A stretch of 64,000 nucleotides of DNA from Yamadazyma tenuis (taxonomy: Eukaryota > Ascomycota > Pichiomycetes > Serinales > Debaryomycetaceae), in the NCBI RefSeq assembly GCF_029203305.1, contig NC_089466.1:620001-684000 (forward strand), read 5' to 3'. Below, piece after piece: positions 43,769 to 54,200 of this stretch. Both the position numbers and the translations under genes were made by a program. How positions within the stretch are numbered: the first letter of the stretch is position 1; each line of letters opens with the position of its first letter. A model generated the notes under the pieces. The model worked only from the letters and a program-made list of their open reading frames with translations, made no database searches and had not been told where the DNA came from.

Positions 43769-45721
43769 ATGAACGAGGCTTCGAGTATTCCTGAACTGGG
43801 ACCCAGTACTTATGCTATAATATCCACGGAATCATCCACACACTCTGATGAGCTACCGGGGGAGGCCTTGGGCAGTACTGGATCACCTCCTGATGGTCTG
43901 GACCATAGTCCAGAAAATGAATCTGATTTGGATGAAGACGATATCATTGATTTGGGGGGTGTATCCAACAGTACCTCCCAACACCCCAGCCTTGCAAGAC
44001 CACTTTCCCGAAACGATGCCAATTCGTTTGTAGGTGGTGAAATCATTGACAATGAGCCTACCAAGAAGATCTTTTCATTCCAATTACCATTTGGAGGGAC
44101 TTTCTCCAGTTTGAAGTCCAATTTGTACAGTCAGGTGCAGCACCGGCTTCCCAACTTCAATATCTTTAACAACCTCAACGGTGATTCTGAAGAAATCAAA
44201 GAGGATATCAGGTTAAAGTTGGTGAGACAAGAATCGCTAAATACCTTAAACGAAGCAAACTACTTCAAAACCGTCCGAACACGCGACGACGTGCGGTTCC
44301 GGGCCGTCAAGCACTCAATTGCCAATAAGTATAACGAATTCATTCCTCATATAAGCAGCAATGCCAAGCCCATGGAAGAATATGAGTCGATATACCTGAG
44401 AATCAAAGGTAACATAGTGATATTGGGAGGCTACCGAGGATCCATCTTGAGAGATGCCCAGACCCACAAGCGGGTATGGATTCCTCTTAAGGCTGGATTC
44501 AACCTACGTAAAATCAACTTGCTCTTGGGCCCATCTCTTGAAGATGAAGTCAATGCCTCCAAATATATCATTCCCGATGGAGTCTTGAAAAATATAGGTC
44601 CTATTGATTTGTGCAAAAGTTTCATCAAGCGATTGTCCAACAACCCGAACACCAGGGTCAAGGAATTTGGCTACGATTGGAGGTTAAGTGGAGAGTTTGT
44701 TTCTCAGCAGTTGGAAGCGTTTTTGCAGAAGATATACGATGACACTGGTGAACCTACACTAGTCATCTGCCACTCCATGGGAGGTTTAATTACCCACAGA
44801 ACGCTCCACAAAAACCCCAAACTCTTCAGGTCGATTATCTACGTTGGAGTTCCTTCCGAGTGTCTCAATATCCTAGGCCCCATCCGAACTGGTGAATCAG
44901 TGTTGTTTCTGGATAGGATTTTGACGGCTGAAGCCAACTTTATGATGAGATCTTCATTCAATTTCCTCCCCTTAAGCGGGAAGGTGTTCTACAATAGGGA
45001 AACACATGAGCCGTATGTGCTAGATCTTTTCAATCCTGATACATGGGTAGAATACAACTTGAATCCGCTTGTTGCAAAGTCAAGATTGGAGAGGAAACTG
45101 GAGATTTTCACAGGACAGTCGAGTTTGGGAACCGGTTCCACCCTACTTGAGAACTCATTGACGTCAATTAGCTCGAGGCTACGCTCAATTAAAGTGAGGT
45201 CGTTATCTCCCTTGTCAAGATCTCCTAGGTCTGAGACGTTTGATGTGGCAGAAAAAGAAGCTTCGCCGTCTCCCACCGAAGACGAAGATGGGTTCACGGT
45301 TTCTTTTGACCTGGCGTATACTTACCTTGCTGACTCCTTGAAAAAAGCCCATGATTTCCTATTGGATCTCTCATACAAACCAGAGTTAGAAGCTAAGTAC
45401 CCTCCCATGGCCATTGTATACGGTAACACTGTCCCGTCTGTAAGAGGATCTAACGTATCCAGCGAACAGGATATAAAAGACGGCAACTACTACGATTTCT
45501 TCTATGGACATGGAGATGGAGTGGTACATCAAAAATGGTTAATGCCGGAACGAAGAGGATTCGAAGTATATGATCCTACAACCAAGAAGGGCCAGATTGT
45601 GGGCAGATTTGCAACTAGCCATGGGCACGTAAACTTAATGACTGACCTCAAGGCCATGGGTGAAGCCTTGAATGCTGTTTGTGAAGCAGAAAAAATATGG
45701 ACTTACAACGAAACTTTATAA
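43769..45721 (+). CDS. LCAT-like alpha/beta-hydrolase (putative phospholipase/acyltransferase)
   Basis: The 650-residue product has a disordered acidic N-terminus (1-90) and a lecithin:cholesterol-acyltransferase-like hydrolase domain (about 205-640). IVILGGYRGSILRD opens the fold; the nucleophile elbow is LVICHSMGGL (Ser336). DGDGVV-type GHGDGVVHQ (about 580) supplies Asp, and TSHGHVNLM (about 616) supplies His. DYDWRLSGEF-like YDWRLS is typical of the LCAT group. A Ser/Arg-rich insert (about 450-510, SRLRSIKVRSLSPLSRSPRS) could be regulatory. No signal peptide or membrane span is seen. I do not recognise a named S. cerevisiae orthologue. It is convergent with DPH4, with 44 bp between stops. 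Confidence 0.82.
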   Translation: MNEASSIPELGPSTYAIISTESSTHSDELPGEALGSTGSPPDGLDHSPENESDLDEDDIIDLGGVSNSTSQHPSLARPLSRNDANSFVGGEIIDNEPTKKIFSFQLPFGGTFSSLKSNLYSQVQHRLPNFNIFNNLNGDSEEIKEDIRLKLVRQESLNTLNEANYFKTVRTRDDVRFRAVKHSIANKYNEFIPHISSNAKPMEEYESIYLRIKGNIVILGGYRGSILRDAQTHKRVWIPLKAGFNLRKINLLLGPSLEDEVNASKYIIPDGVLKNIGPIDLCKSFIKRLSNNPNTRVKEFGYDWRLSGEFVSQQLEAFLQKIYDDTGEPTLVICHSMGGLITHRTLHKNPKLFRSIIYVGVPSECLNILGPIRTGESVLFLDRILTAEANFMMRSSFNFLPLSGKVFYNRETHEPYVLDLFNPDTWVEYNLNPLVAKSRLERKLEIFTGQSSLGTGSTLLENSLTSISSRLRSIKVRSLSPLSRSPRSETFDVAEKEASPSPTEDEDGFTVSFDLAYTYLADSLKKAHDFLLDLSYKPELEAKYPPMAIVYGNTVPSVRGSNVSSEQDIKDGNYYDFFYGHGDGVVHQKWLMPERRGFEVYDPTTKKGQIVGRFATSHGHVNLMTDLKAMGEALNAVCEAEKIWTYNETL

Positions 45722-45765
45722 CTAATATATTTACGCGTATATGACTTAGTCACCAGTATCCAATT

Positions 45766-46254
45766 CTATTCCGATAACTCCTCGGAGTATTCCACTCGTA
45801 TCCACAAACTACAGTCACTGCACTGAACAATAATCTCGTAGTTGCCGACCCCATCACCTGTTCCATTAATCAAATCTGCCTGAGTGATCTTCATGGCCTG
45901 CTCGCTGGTACACCGGGGACACGATTTGATGTAAACATCTTCATATATGTCAAAATCCCCTAGACTGTAGATGTCAAGGCCATCTCCATTGAGATTTACA
46001 CCTTGAGTTTGCGTGAACGAATCGAGCTTTTCACGATACTCATCTCGGGTATCTTGGTTGACAAGAACCCTATAGGCCTCTTGAATGAGGTTGATTTCGG
46101 TGTCGGTAGATATATTGCTGTGGTGAGCGGCTTTATCGGGGTGATTGGATAGTAGCTTCTGTTTGTAGGCAGTCTTAATTTGTGCGTCGCTGCTATCTAC
46201 AGAAACCCCTAGTATCTCATAATAACTTCTTCTCCCCACTGTTATCTCATCCAT
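45766..46254 (-). CDS. DPH4: Diphthamide biosynthesis J-protein Dph4/Jjj3
   Basis: The 162-residue product has an N-terminal J domain (SYYEILGVSVDSSDAQIKTAYKQ, HPD at 38-40) and a C-terminal CSL zinc finger: SCPRCTSEQAMKI with Cys pair one, then the DLINGTGDG linker and QCSDCSLWIRVEY with Cys pair two. This pairing defines Dph4, the iron-binding J-protein needed for diphthamide formation on eEF2. I chose the ATG at 46254, since the upstream frame (44 more codons) overlaps the start of RPA49 on the other strand and has no J-domain similarity. S. cerevisiae Jjj3 is 172 residues. Confidence 0.93.
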   Translation of the reverse strand: MDEITVGRRSYYEILGVSVDSSDAQIKTAYKQKLLSNHPDKAAHHSNISTDTEINLIQEAYRVLVNQDTRDEYREKLDSFTQTQGVNLNGDGLDIYSLGDFDIYEDVYIKSCPRCTSEQAMKITQADLINGTGDGVGNYEIIVQCSDCSLWIRVEYSEELSE

Positions 46255-46333
46255 TTTGCACCGAGAACGAAAGATTGCAGCATCGACTTTTCGCATCGAT
46301 TTTTTTTTCTGAAGCTCATCACTTGAACTAACC
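46255..46333. promoter_or_regulatory. Compact bidirectional promoter (DPH4 / RPA49)
   Basis: Only 79 bp separate the two divergent ATGs, so one core region must drive both a translation-factor modification gene and an RNA polymerase I gene. It contains two ATCGA-type direct repeats (GCATCGACTTTTCGCATCGA) and a T-run. Shared growth regulation is a plausible inference. Confidence 0.5.
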
Positions 46334-47569
46334 ATGGCAGGAACTAAAAGAAAGGCCAACGACGATTCGTACACCAACGTGGCCATTAAGGAGTACTCTC
46401 AAGAGTCCAATATGGTGGTTGGAGCCTTTTTCAATGGTCTCAGTGTGGATTCTAGTACTGAATTCGATGTGTACAAACACAAGTCTAAGAACCAATTCGA
46501 GCTTCATGGGGAAAACGACACATTGGAATATAACGCCGGTAGCAACGAAGATGAAGAGGCCCACGCTTACACACTTGCTATTTACGACCCTAGCACCAAG
46601 TCTGTGGAGTTGTACGAGTCTCCCATGTTAAATGGAAGAGTTATAAGCAAGAGTAAGAGACAATACAAAGGCCCTAAAGTCAAACAGCTTGGAATCAGAA
46701 ACAATTTGCAAAGAACCGCATTGGGTGAAGCTTTTGGTACAAAGAAAGCCAAGAGTGCTATTTCCAACTTGGAAAGGAACAGAATCGATTCAGATAAATT
46801 ACAGGATGTTGAATTGGATATTGTTGATTCCGTCAGAGAAAGTACCCAGGCCTTACCCACCAAGGTGCAGATGGACCAGGATTCTAGTGAATTGAGGCCA
46901 ACTCCTCGGATAAATATGGAAGCCACCAGCTCCGACGACATTTATCCTGTAGAAAACATCATACCGAGCCCAGATTGGGATGCCATTCGGATTAACAGCA
47001 TATTGGACGCACCCACCACCGACTCCAAATTGGAGTTGTTACCATTTAGCAGCTCAGACTACATTCGTCATCACATTGATGCCGAAGATCAAACTAAGCT
47101 CAAGTTCATCTACTATTTGTCTATTTTATTGGGCATTTATCATAACAGAAGAAGCAGGGATAAGGCCACGTTATTGACCAAATTCAAAACCCAGCCTTCT
47201 GAAATGTTGATTGATACGATTTTGAAGACATTTACTGTGAGTAAGTCCGGAAAGTTTGGTAAAAGTAAGGATAAATCTTTCTTCATTGATCCCCATAACG
47301 AAGATAAATTATTGTGCTACATCTTGGCTATAATATTCCACGTCAACAACTTTTTGATTGAACTTCAACCTCTTGCATACGAATTAAACTTAAAACCCAA
47401 CAAACTAGTTAACTTGTGCAGAATTATGGGTGCAAATGTAAAGCCTCCAACCGTGGGACAAGCCGAAGCATTGTCTATTCCAAAAGCTTTGATGGCCACA
47501 TCCAAGTTGGCCTCATTAAAGGCCCCTGTAAGGTTACCTGATATGAGCAAAAGAGGTGCCAGAAGATGA
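46334..47569 (+). CDS. RPA49: RNA polymerase I subunit A49
   Basis: The 411-residue product matches Rpa49, which with A34.5 forms the TFIIF-like dimerisation module of Pol I. The N-terminal beta-rich dimerisation region (about 15-110) includes VVGAFFNGLSV and FELHGENDTLEYN. Linker residues with conserved YKGPKVKQLGIRNNLQRTALGEAFGTKKAKSAI follow. The C-terminal tandem winged-helix region (about 215-390) includes SDYIRHHID..QTKLKFIYYLSILLGIYHNRR and HVNNFLIELQPLAYELNLKPNKLVNLCRIMGA. S. cerevisiae Rpa49 is 415 residues. VPS75 follows in the same orientation after 93 bp. Confidence 0.95.
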   Translation: MAGTKRKANDDSYTNVAIKEYSQESNMVVGAFFNGLSVDSSTEFDVYKHKSKNQFELHGENDTLEYNAGSNEDEEAHAYTLAIYDPSTKSVELYESPMLNGRVISKSKRQYKGPKVKQLGIRNNLQRTALGEAFGTKKAKSAISNLERNRIDSDKLQDVELDIVDSVRESTQALPTKVQMDQDSSELRPTPRINMEATSSDDIYPVENIIPSPDWDAIRINSILDAPTTDSKLELLPFSSSDYIRHHIDAEDQTKLKFIYYLSILLGIYHNRRSRDKATLLTKFKTQPSEMLIDTILKTFTVSKSGKFGKSKDKSFFIDPHNEDKLLCYILAIIFHVNNFLIELQPLAYELNLKPNKLVNLCRIMGANVKPPTVGQAEALSIPKALMATSKLASLKAPVRLPDMSKRGARR

Positions 47570-47662
47570 GCTTGTTGTTGTATAGAAATTAGGAATGGAG
47601 CCAATACATAATACTATGTACTCGCGATCGCATCTACTAAAGTTTTTTTTCAAACCCAAACA

Positions 47663-48484
47663 ATGCCAGAAGACGAAGAAGCCAAAGTAATTGAAGCTAA
47701 TCTCTTGAAGTTGGCCGAATGTGAAAAAAGTATGGATCAGGCAGAAAGGGAGGCCGAGATCTACAGGATCAAGAAAACGCAGGGGATTTTCCGTGATCGA
47801 AGACATATTCTCGTTAATATCCCAAACTTCTGGTACATCATTCTTGCTGAAAACGATGACTTTTCAGATTACATTAGTGTTGAAGACTTGAAATACTTGG
47901 AATACATCGCAGACATATATGTACATTACAAGGTCACTGACGGTGATGCCGACTTGAAGAATCCTAAGGACTTTTCCATCTCAATAACGTTCAAGAGCGA
48001 TAAGGAATTGGTGCCAAACCAGACAGTTACCAAGCATTTCGAAGTGGAAGTAGAAGACGGCGAAGAGAAGATCACGTCTGAACCTGTGGAAGTCCAATGG
48101 CCCCAGGAATTGGGAACCATCAATCCTCACTTGATTAAACAGCGAAAAGGTAAAGACATGTCCAAGGAAGACAAGAAGAATTATAGGCTAGGCATGAAGT
48201 CCTTTTTCTCGTGGTTTTCATGGACGGGGAAGAAGCCAGGAAAAGAGTTCAGAGATGGTGAAGACTTAACCAGATTGATAACTGACGACTTATTCCCTTA
48301 TGCTGTCAAGTACTACACCGAAGCATTACCTGGTGCCGATAACGATGACGCCGATACTTCGGATCCTGAAGAGTTGGACTTGGAAGATGACGAAGAAGAG
48401 GAAGAGGAAGAGGAAGAGGAAGACGAGGACTCTAAGAGAAAACCAGAGGATCAATTAGGTGCTGATAGCAAGAGACAAAAGTAA
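47663..48484 (+). CDS. VPS75: NAP-family histone chaperone Vps75
   Basis: The 273-residue product has the NAP fold: a long dimerisation helix (about 5-60, with AEREAEIYRIKKTQGIFRDRR), the IPNFWYIILAE earmuff start, and the closing SFFSWFSWTGKKPGKEFRDGE..DLFPYAVKYYTEA block. That block is the Vps75/SET-type ending rather than Nap1. The tail is highly acidic (about 235-260) with a short basic end (KRKPEDQ..SKRQK) that could act as a nuclear localisation signal. S. cerevisiae Vps75 has 264 residues and stimulates Rtt109 acetylation of H3. In this window it sits with HST3, which reverses H3K56 acetylation, but not next to it. Confidence 0.92.
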   Translation: MPEDEEAKVIEANLLKLAECEKSMDQAEREAEIYRIKKTQGIFRDRRHILVNIPNFWYIILAENDDFSDYISVEDLKYLEYIADIYVHYKVTDGDADLKNPKDFSISITFKSDKELVPNQTVTKHFEVEVEDGEEKITSEPVEVQWPQELGTINPHLIKQRKGKDMSKEDKKNYRLGMKSFFSWFSWTGKKPGKEFRDGEDLTRLITDDLFPYAVKYYTEALPGADNDDADTSDPEELDLEDDEEEEEEEEEEDEDSKRKPEDQLGADSKRQK

Positions 48485-48532
48485 ATAGAAAATTCACGAC
48501 AAAAGACAGTAATAGGTGGTACGTAGCCTTTT

Positions 48533-49606
48533 ATGTTGGTTTATACCCTAGTTTCTATGTCTCGTATTTATCTGCTCTGTAGAATCACTTCCTTTTCACG
48601 CGCATTTCGATTGCAAATAATGCTTCTACGCTTCTTACACCATCCGTCTAAGGTTTCAACCCTTTCCATTCGATGGCTCCAGTCTGCAGCCATAAAGGAT
48701 CCATTTCTCCTTACTGATCAGTTTGCTGCGTTGAAGCCCAATTATACACCCACCAAACACCCGATCGTGCTATGCCACGGACTTTCTGGATTTGACAGTT
48801 TAGTATTCTTACCCAAACCCAATTTCTTCAGAAAATCACGGGTTAAGAAGGTGATTCGAGATGGGTTGATCAAAGTAGATTATTGGTATGGAATCCAGGA
48901 TATGCTTACAAGAAACGGTTGTGAAGTTTACGTGGGGAAGGTTCCACCATTTGGAACCATTCATGACCGAGCCGAAAGCTTGAATAAGTATCTAGAATCA
49001 CAATTCGAACCCAATGACTCGGAGACTACCGTTGTAAACTTGGTGGCACATTCCATGGGTGGTCTTGATGCCAGATACTTGATTTCCAAACTTCACAAAT
49101 CAAACTATCGAGTGGCTTCACTAACTACTGTGTCTACACCTCATCGCGGGTCTGAGGTTGCTGACTACGTTCTGGTACACATGAAACCAGCACTCCTCCT
49201 TTTCCAAGCGGTTCCCCAGCTCACCACTGACTACATCTCCAAGTTCAACTCGGAGGTGGTGAATGACCCTAATGTGGCGTACTTTTCGTATGGTGCTCAA
49301 TTCCAGCCAAAATGGTTCAACATGTTCAGATACCCTTCTCGAATTATTACAAAGACTATCAAGAGCCAGAATATATTAAATGGTACAGATAAAAGTTATG
49401 TTAATGATGGTCTTGTAAGTGTGGAAAGTGCCAAGTGGGGCGAATATTTAGGTACTTTGGACAACGTCGACCATTTAGACCTTATCAACTGGACCAACCG
49501 AGCAAGAATTCTCGTGGACAGAGTGATGTTCCAGCACAAACCGACCTTTAATGCATTGGCTTTCTATGCTCATATTGCCCAGAGTTTATCCGAAAGAGGG
49601 TTCTGA
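48533..49606 (+). CDS. TGL2: Mitochondrial triacylglycerol lipase Tgl2-like
   Basis: The 357-residue product is an alpha/beta hydrolase with the lipase motif VVNLVAHSMGGLDARYL (nucleophile Ser174). PIVLCHGLSGFD forms the oxyanion region, and the probable acid and base are in DGLVSVESAKWG and DHLDLINW. S. cerevisiae Tgl2 (326 residues) is the mitochondrial lipase of this type. The N-terminus contains several in-frame ATGs (residues 1, 9, 30). The stretch from residue 30 (MLLRFLHHPSKVSTLSIRWLQ) looks like a mitochondrial presequence, so the true start may be 48620. Its stop codon is 1 bp from that of the convergent aldehyde dehydrogenase gene. Confidence 0.88.
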   Translation: MLVYTLVSMSRIYLLCRITSFSRAFRLQIMLLRFLHHPSKVSTLSIRWLQSAAIKDPFLLTDQFAALKPNYTPTKHPIVLCHGLSGFDSLVFLPKPNFFRKSRVKKVIRDGLIKVDYWYGIQDMLTRNGCEVYVGKVPPFGTIHDRAESLNKYLESQFEPNDSETTVVNLVAHSMGGLDARYLISKLHKSNYRVASLTTVSTPHRGSEVADYVLVHMKPALLLFQAVPQLTTDYISKFNSEVVNDPNVAYFSYGAQFQPKWFNMFRYPSRIITKTIKSQNILNGTDKSYVNDGLVSVESAKWGEYLGTLDNVDHLDLINWTNRARILVDRVMFQHKPTFNALAFYAHIAQSLSERGF

Positions 49607-49607
49607 C

Positions 49608-51026
49608 TCACTCAGACATGGTGATGGTCTTGATGTATGAAAACTCTTGAAGTCCCCATTTGCTGTTGAACCGTCCGTATCCACTCTCTTTAACACCACC
49701 ATGTGGAACAGTGGGTTCGTCATACACAGTGGGCCCGTTGATATTGACACCTCCTGACTCGATGGTATGCGCCAACTTCTGTGCCCTCAAGATGTTTTGA
49801 GACCAAATGGAAGTTTTAAGGCCATAAGGCTCTTTGTTCAACTTTCTCACAAGTTGGGCAGCATCATTATACTTATAAACCGTCACTAGAGGTCCAAAGG
49901 ACTCCGCTGTATCGAGCCTCATCAGAGACGTGACGTCTCCTAAGACAACTGGTGAAATCGCTGTGTTCTTAAAAGGGTCTATTTCAGATCGATTCCCAAA
50001 GATTAGTTTAGCACCGTTCTGTAGCGCATCATCAATTAAATTCTGGATTCTAACAGTAAACTGTCTGTTTCTTTGGGGGATATGATAGTCCGGGTCCTCG
50101 AGTAGCTTGGGAGCTATTTGTTGCAACAGCCCCAAAAAGTCCTCGTATACATCTTCGTGAACGTACACCTTATCTGTGGTCATACAGATTTGACCTTTGT
50201 GAGCAAATGATCCCCATAAAACTGCTCCTACGGCTTTTTCCAAGTTTGCATCCGACTCAATAATCGCATAGTTCTTTCCTCCAAGTTCTAAAATACAAGG
50301 CTTCAAGTTCATTGCAGCAACAGCAGCGATCTGGCGTCCAGTGGATGTTGATCCTGTGAAGCTCACCTTTTTAATACTCCTATGTTCAATGATTTTTGTG
50401 ACAAACTCAGGGTTGTTTTCGGGCTGGAAGTGTACAAGCTGGACAGACTTGGGTGGCACACCAGCCTCGTGGAGGGCTTTTACTAGAATATATCCTATTT
50501 TTGGTGATAATTCAGACGTCTTCAAAATCACTGAGCAACCAGCTGCTAAAGGAGCACACACCGTTCTTCCGGTCAACACTCCTGGAGCGTTCCACGGGGC
50601 TATCGCGAGAACGGGCCCCACCGGCTCGTTCACGGTGATGGCTAAGTCGCTCATTTCGGACCTCACCACCTCTCCGTATGTGCCATTCATCTGGTTGACA
50701 TACTCTTCTAGCTGGTGCACCAATTGATCAGTGTTGAAATGACAAAACCAGGGAGGGATTCCCAATTCCAGCATCAGCTCCATCAACTCATCTTTCTTTT
50801 GACGTAATATTTCCACTGCTCGACGCAAAATTTGGATTCTTTCACTCACCTTCATCAAGTGCCACTGCTCGAACCCTTCTTGGGAACTGTCACAAACGGC
50901 ATCTATATCATCGACACTCAAACAACTCGTGATATGTAAACACTTCTCATCCTCCGTGTGGGACCGTACGCTGTAATGGCTGTCGGTGTGTATTTCCTGC
51001 CCATTAACAAGGAGCGGTATCTTCAT
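49608..51026 (-). CDS. NAD(P)-dependent aldehyde dehydrogenase
   Basis: The 472-residue product has the full ALDH superfamily set: the oxyanion Asn146 in APWN, Lys169 in LKTSELSP, the Rossmann motif FTGSTSTGR, general base Glu247 in LELGGK and the nucleophile Cys281 in GQICMTTDK. The ESGGVNINGPT and PHGGVKESGYGR blocks are near the C-terminus. The GQICMTT form and the closing sequence resemble vanillin/salicylaldehyde/benzaldehyde dehydrogenases of filamentous fungi and bacteria more than the yeast Ald2-6 or Uga2 enzymes. An N-terminal targeting signal is absent, suggesting a cytosolic enzyme. The substrate is unknown. Confidence 0.88.
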   Translation of the reverse strand: MKIPLLVNGQEIHTDSHYSVRSHTEDEKCLHITSCLSVDDIDAVCDSSQEGFEQWHLMKVSERIQILRRAVEILRQKKDELMELMLELGIPPWFCHFNTDQLVHQLEEYVNQMNGTYGEVVRSEMSDLAITVNEPVGPVLAIAPWNAPGVLTGRTVCAPLAAGCSVILKTSELSPKIGYILVKALHEAGVPPKSVQLVHFQPENNPEFVTKIIEHRSIKKVSFTGSTSTGRQIAAVAAMNLKPCILELGGKNYAIIESDANLEKAVGAVLWGSFAHKGQICMTTDKVYVHEDVYEDFLGLLQQIAPKLLEDPDYHIPQRNRQFTVRIQNLIDDALQNGAKLIFGNRSEIDPFKNTAISPVVLGDVTSLMRLDTAESFGPLVTVYKYNDAAQLVRKLNKEPYGLKTSIWSQNILRAQKLAHTIESGGVNINGPTVYDEPTVPHGGVKESGYGRFNSKWGLQEFSYIKTITMSE

Positions 51027-51217
51027 GCTTTAGACTTTTGGCTTCTTTTGCGCATCAGAGTTTTAGGTAAACCACTGCGAACTTGCTGCAAAATATTTGG
51101 CGGGCCGTATACAGATTATGCTTGAATAAGTTATATACTCTTTATTTAACAAAGAGAGTACTTTAGTGGGTTCCCTTACGGGATAGACACCTTGTAAACC
51201 TTATAGTCGGGTGGAGA

Positions 51218-54200
51218 TCAAACGAGATGAAGACCCTTATAGTCTTCAAGACACCCTCTGCAATATTCGTCTATACTCTTCATTCCTTCTTCGACAAATG
51301 AAACATTCTCTGCACCTAAATCGCTCAAAGCATTAGCAGCAGCTGTTTTCTTAAATCTCTCACATTTGCGGAGCTCGCTCACAAGCCAGTTGCGGTACTC
51401 TGCGTTTGCAACCTCTTTCTCCATGTCATTGAGAATCCTTAACTCCATCAAAACCTTGTGTCGTTTGACCCCGATCTCCTCAAATGACCTTTTGAGTCCC
51501 ATGGCTGACTCACGTATGTCTGCATCGATGTACTCCTGTTCCAAATCAACATAACTACCGACATTTCTTATGAACGAAGCCTTGTTAAAAGATTCCAACG
51601 ACTGCGACTCACCGGCTCCAATCGAACTGTCTTGAAAAGTAAGCTCTTGGATATCCTTCAAGTATACAGCCCTTTCAAGCATAATAGGTTGAGAATTGAA
51701 TATCTTCAACGCTTTATTGTGGGCTTGTTGTGCGGTCCAGTAGGAAATGCTGGTTTTGGAAATCAAAAACAAGTTCAACAAACCGGACACGGCAATAATC
51801 GCCAATAATAATCGTTGGCCGGTAATCTCTTTGGCATAGCCGAAGATAAAAGCAAGCACCTGAAGCCATTTTTGCTTCATGGACACAATGAACTCAATCA
51901 AGGGCTTGACCACTAAGAGGTATACAACCAGCCGTACATCAATGCTACAGACAGGTGCCTCCATATTCTGTTGGACATCTGCTACCGATATGGATCCGTA
52001 AAGATAAATGGCTTTACCAACTTGACCTTTATCACCAAGGGTTTTAATAACCCTTTTAAGCCATTGATGCTGTTTGTTCGTTTCACTGATTTGGAATCTG
52101 CGCAAAGCTGGCTTCAAGGGAAGATTCAAAGGGGAAACACCAAAAAATTGAATGGCTGAATATGTGTGGACAATGCAATTGCTGGAGTTTGAAGCATTTA
52201 TTACAAACCTCACTTGTGCTGACATTTTTGCCCCGTAGAAATAAAAATACTTCTTCTCGAGAGTTATGTTGTAGTAAACATTTTCCACCATTTTTTCTAT
52301 TGTTAAAACACCCATAAACTTACCCAGGCCTTGAAAGACTCTTGGAAAACGATAATCAAATGTATTTATCAATTTTCCGTCACTTAACCGAGTCCAAGGA
52401 CCCTTTAAGACTGCGGAAGCTGACAAAGCACTTGTTTGGAGGAAGAAATGGGAATCATCTCCAAGCATAATATGGCACATGGCCTTAGCGGAAACAGGAT
52501 ATTCTTTTTCGTAATGAACCGAATACTCATTGCTATAGTCAAGTCGGAGATTATCTGAAGATGCCGGTTTCTCTTTGAGTTGAAGAGTTCTCAATGAGTC
52601 GTCAACGCTGGGAGCGTGCAGTAGAGAAAGCATGGATTTCTCCTGTTGGTATGCCTTACTAATTTCTACAAGACCAATGACTGTCTCGTTGAATGTTTTG
52701 GGAGTTTCTGATTCTTTATTAGAGATTAGGAACTGAAGGTACCGGTAAATAAGTTGACCATCTTCCAAATAAATCTTCACCACTACTGAATCATTCAAAA
52801 GGTGTACAGTCAATTCTTCGTGATCCTCTCGTACCCTTAATTCAACTGCCACCAAGCCACCGATCTTAGATGCCAATAATGATCGAAAACCAGATACTTG
52901 GTTGCATAAAAACACACTTCTGTCGGTAATAAACATACGAGAGCATAGTTCCTGGTTAGCGTTTGGCGACCATAAACAATTGAAGCTGACCAAGCAATAC
53001 TCGTCCGGCGCCACCTCACTTTCAAATAAAGACTTCATTTCAATATCCTGGGAAACAAGAAAATCTGGGTAGCTTTCAGATCGATTATTTCTTATCAGGG
53101 ACTTGGTATTGAAATCAAATGCCCGAAAGAGACTTGGACCTGCGGGATATTTCTGGGTCTCAGCCTGATATGCCATCCCATTATAAAGATAATATACTCC
53201 CCAGTTTACACTCCCCCACAAATTTGCAGTCAATGCAGAAGGAACCGGAGCCGAAGAGGCAATTGAGTTTGCTAGAATGGCTGTCTTGGTGTTACTGGTT
53301 ACCAAAGGAGGTTTAAACAGGGGAATCTGATAATAAAGGTACTTTTGAAAGTACTTCTCGTGGGGTTTGATTTTAGTAGAAAGGGTATTTGAACTAACAG
53401 TGCGGCCATCATCATTCTTTATCTTTGTCTTCAACATTTGCTTATCTACAACAGTATCCATTGTGGAAGCAAACTCCGTTATTAGGGGAGGAAATCGTGA
53501 ACTAGCGACTATGAAAACGGTTGAATCTTTATCTTCTAGTGATACTCTGCTCTTTTCATTTTCAAAAACCTTCAACCATGACTTCAAATCTATCAACGAT
53601 TCTGCCTGAAGCACGATAACTTGATCACTGGTTCTGACCTCAAAACAAAATCTTCTATCTTCCTGAGCTGCATACCTTATATTCATCAACACCACTCCAA
53701 TTTTATCTGTTTCTTGGACAAAGGTCTTGGAAGGACTCAATATAAGCATCCCAAAGACACCACCTGAGATAAAAGCCCATCTTTTAACCCATATTGGCTT
53801 GAGGGAGTTCTTTGTCCACGTTTTCATCATAAGATATCCATGCTTCTCAAAAGAAGGCTCGTCTATTTGATTCAAAGTGTACTGGCTGATCAAAGAAGCA
53901 TCATAATCTTCAGGCCTAGTGGAAGGATCAAACAACTCGATAGTTGACTCTTCAATCTGTTTTCTAGCCGCTTGAATGTCTTGAATGAATAGTTTTGTGG
54001 CCCTGCTGTAGGCATTGGCCCAACTTTTTGTTCGCTCGATCTTCAAAGTAGTTGTTCTAAATACTTCCAGAAACCCAAACACTCCTTCGTTGGTAACGGC
54101 TTGCAGCCATATCTTATTACCAATATCGATGAAGTGAGTATCCAATTCTGTCGAAATTTCGTCGAGTAAAACCGCCAAGTCAAGGGAAGCATGAAGATAT

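Noticed and set aside
46255..46386. 44-codon N-terminal extension of DPH4
   Set aside because: It overlaps the start of RPA49 on the other strand and lacks J-domain sequence; the ATG at 46254 is next to the J domain.
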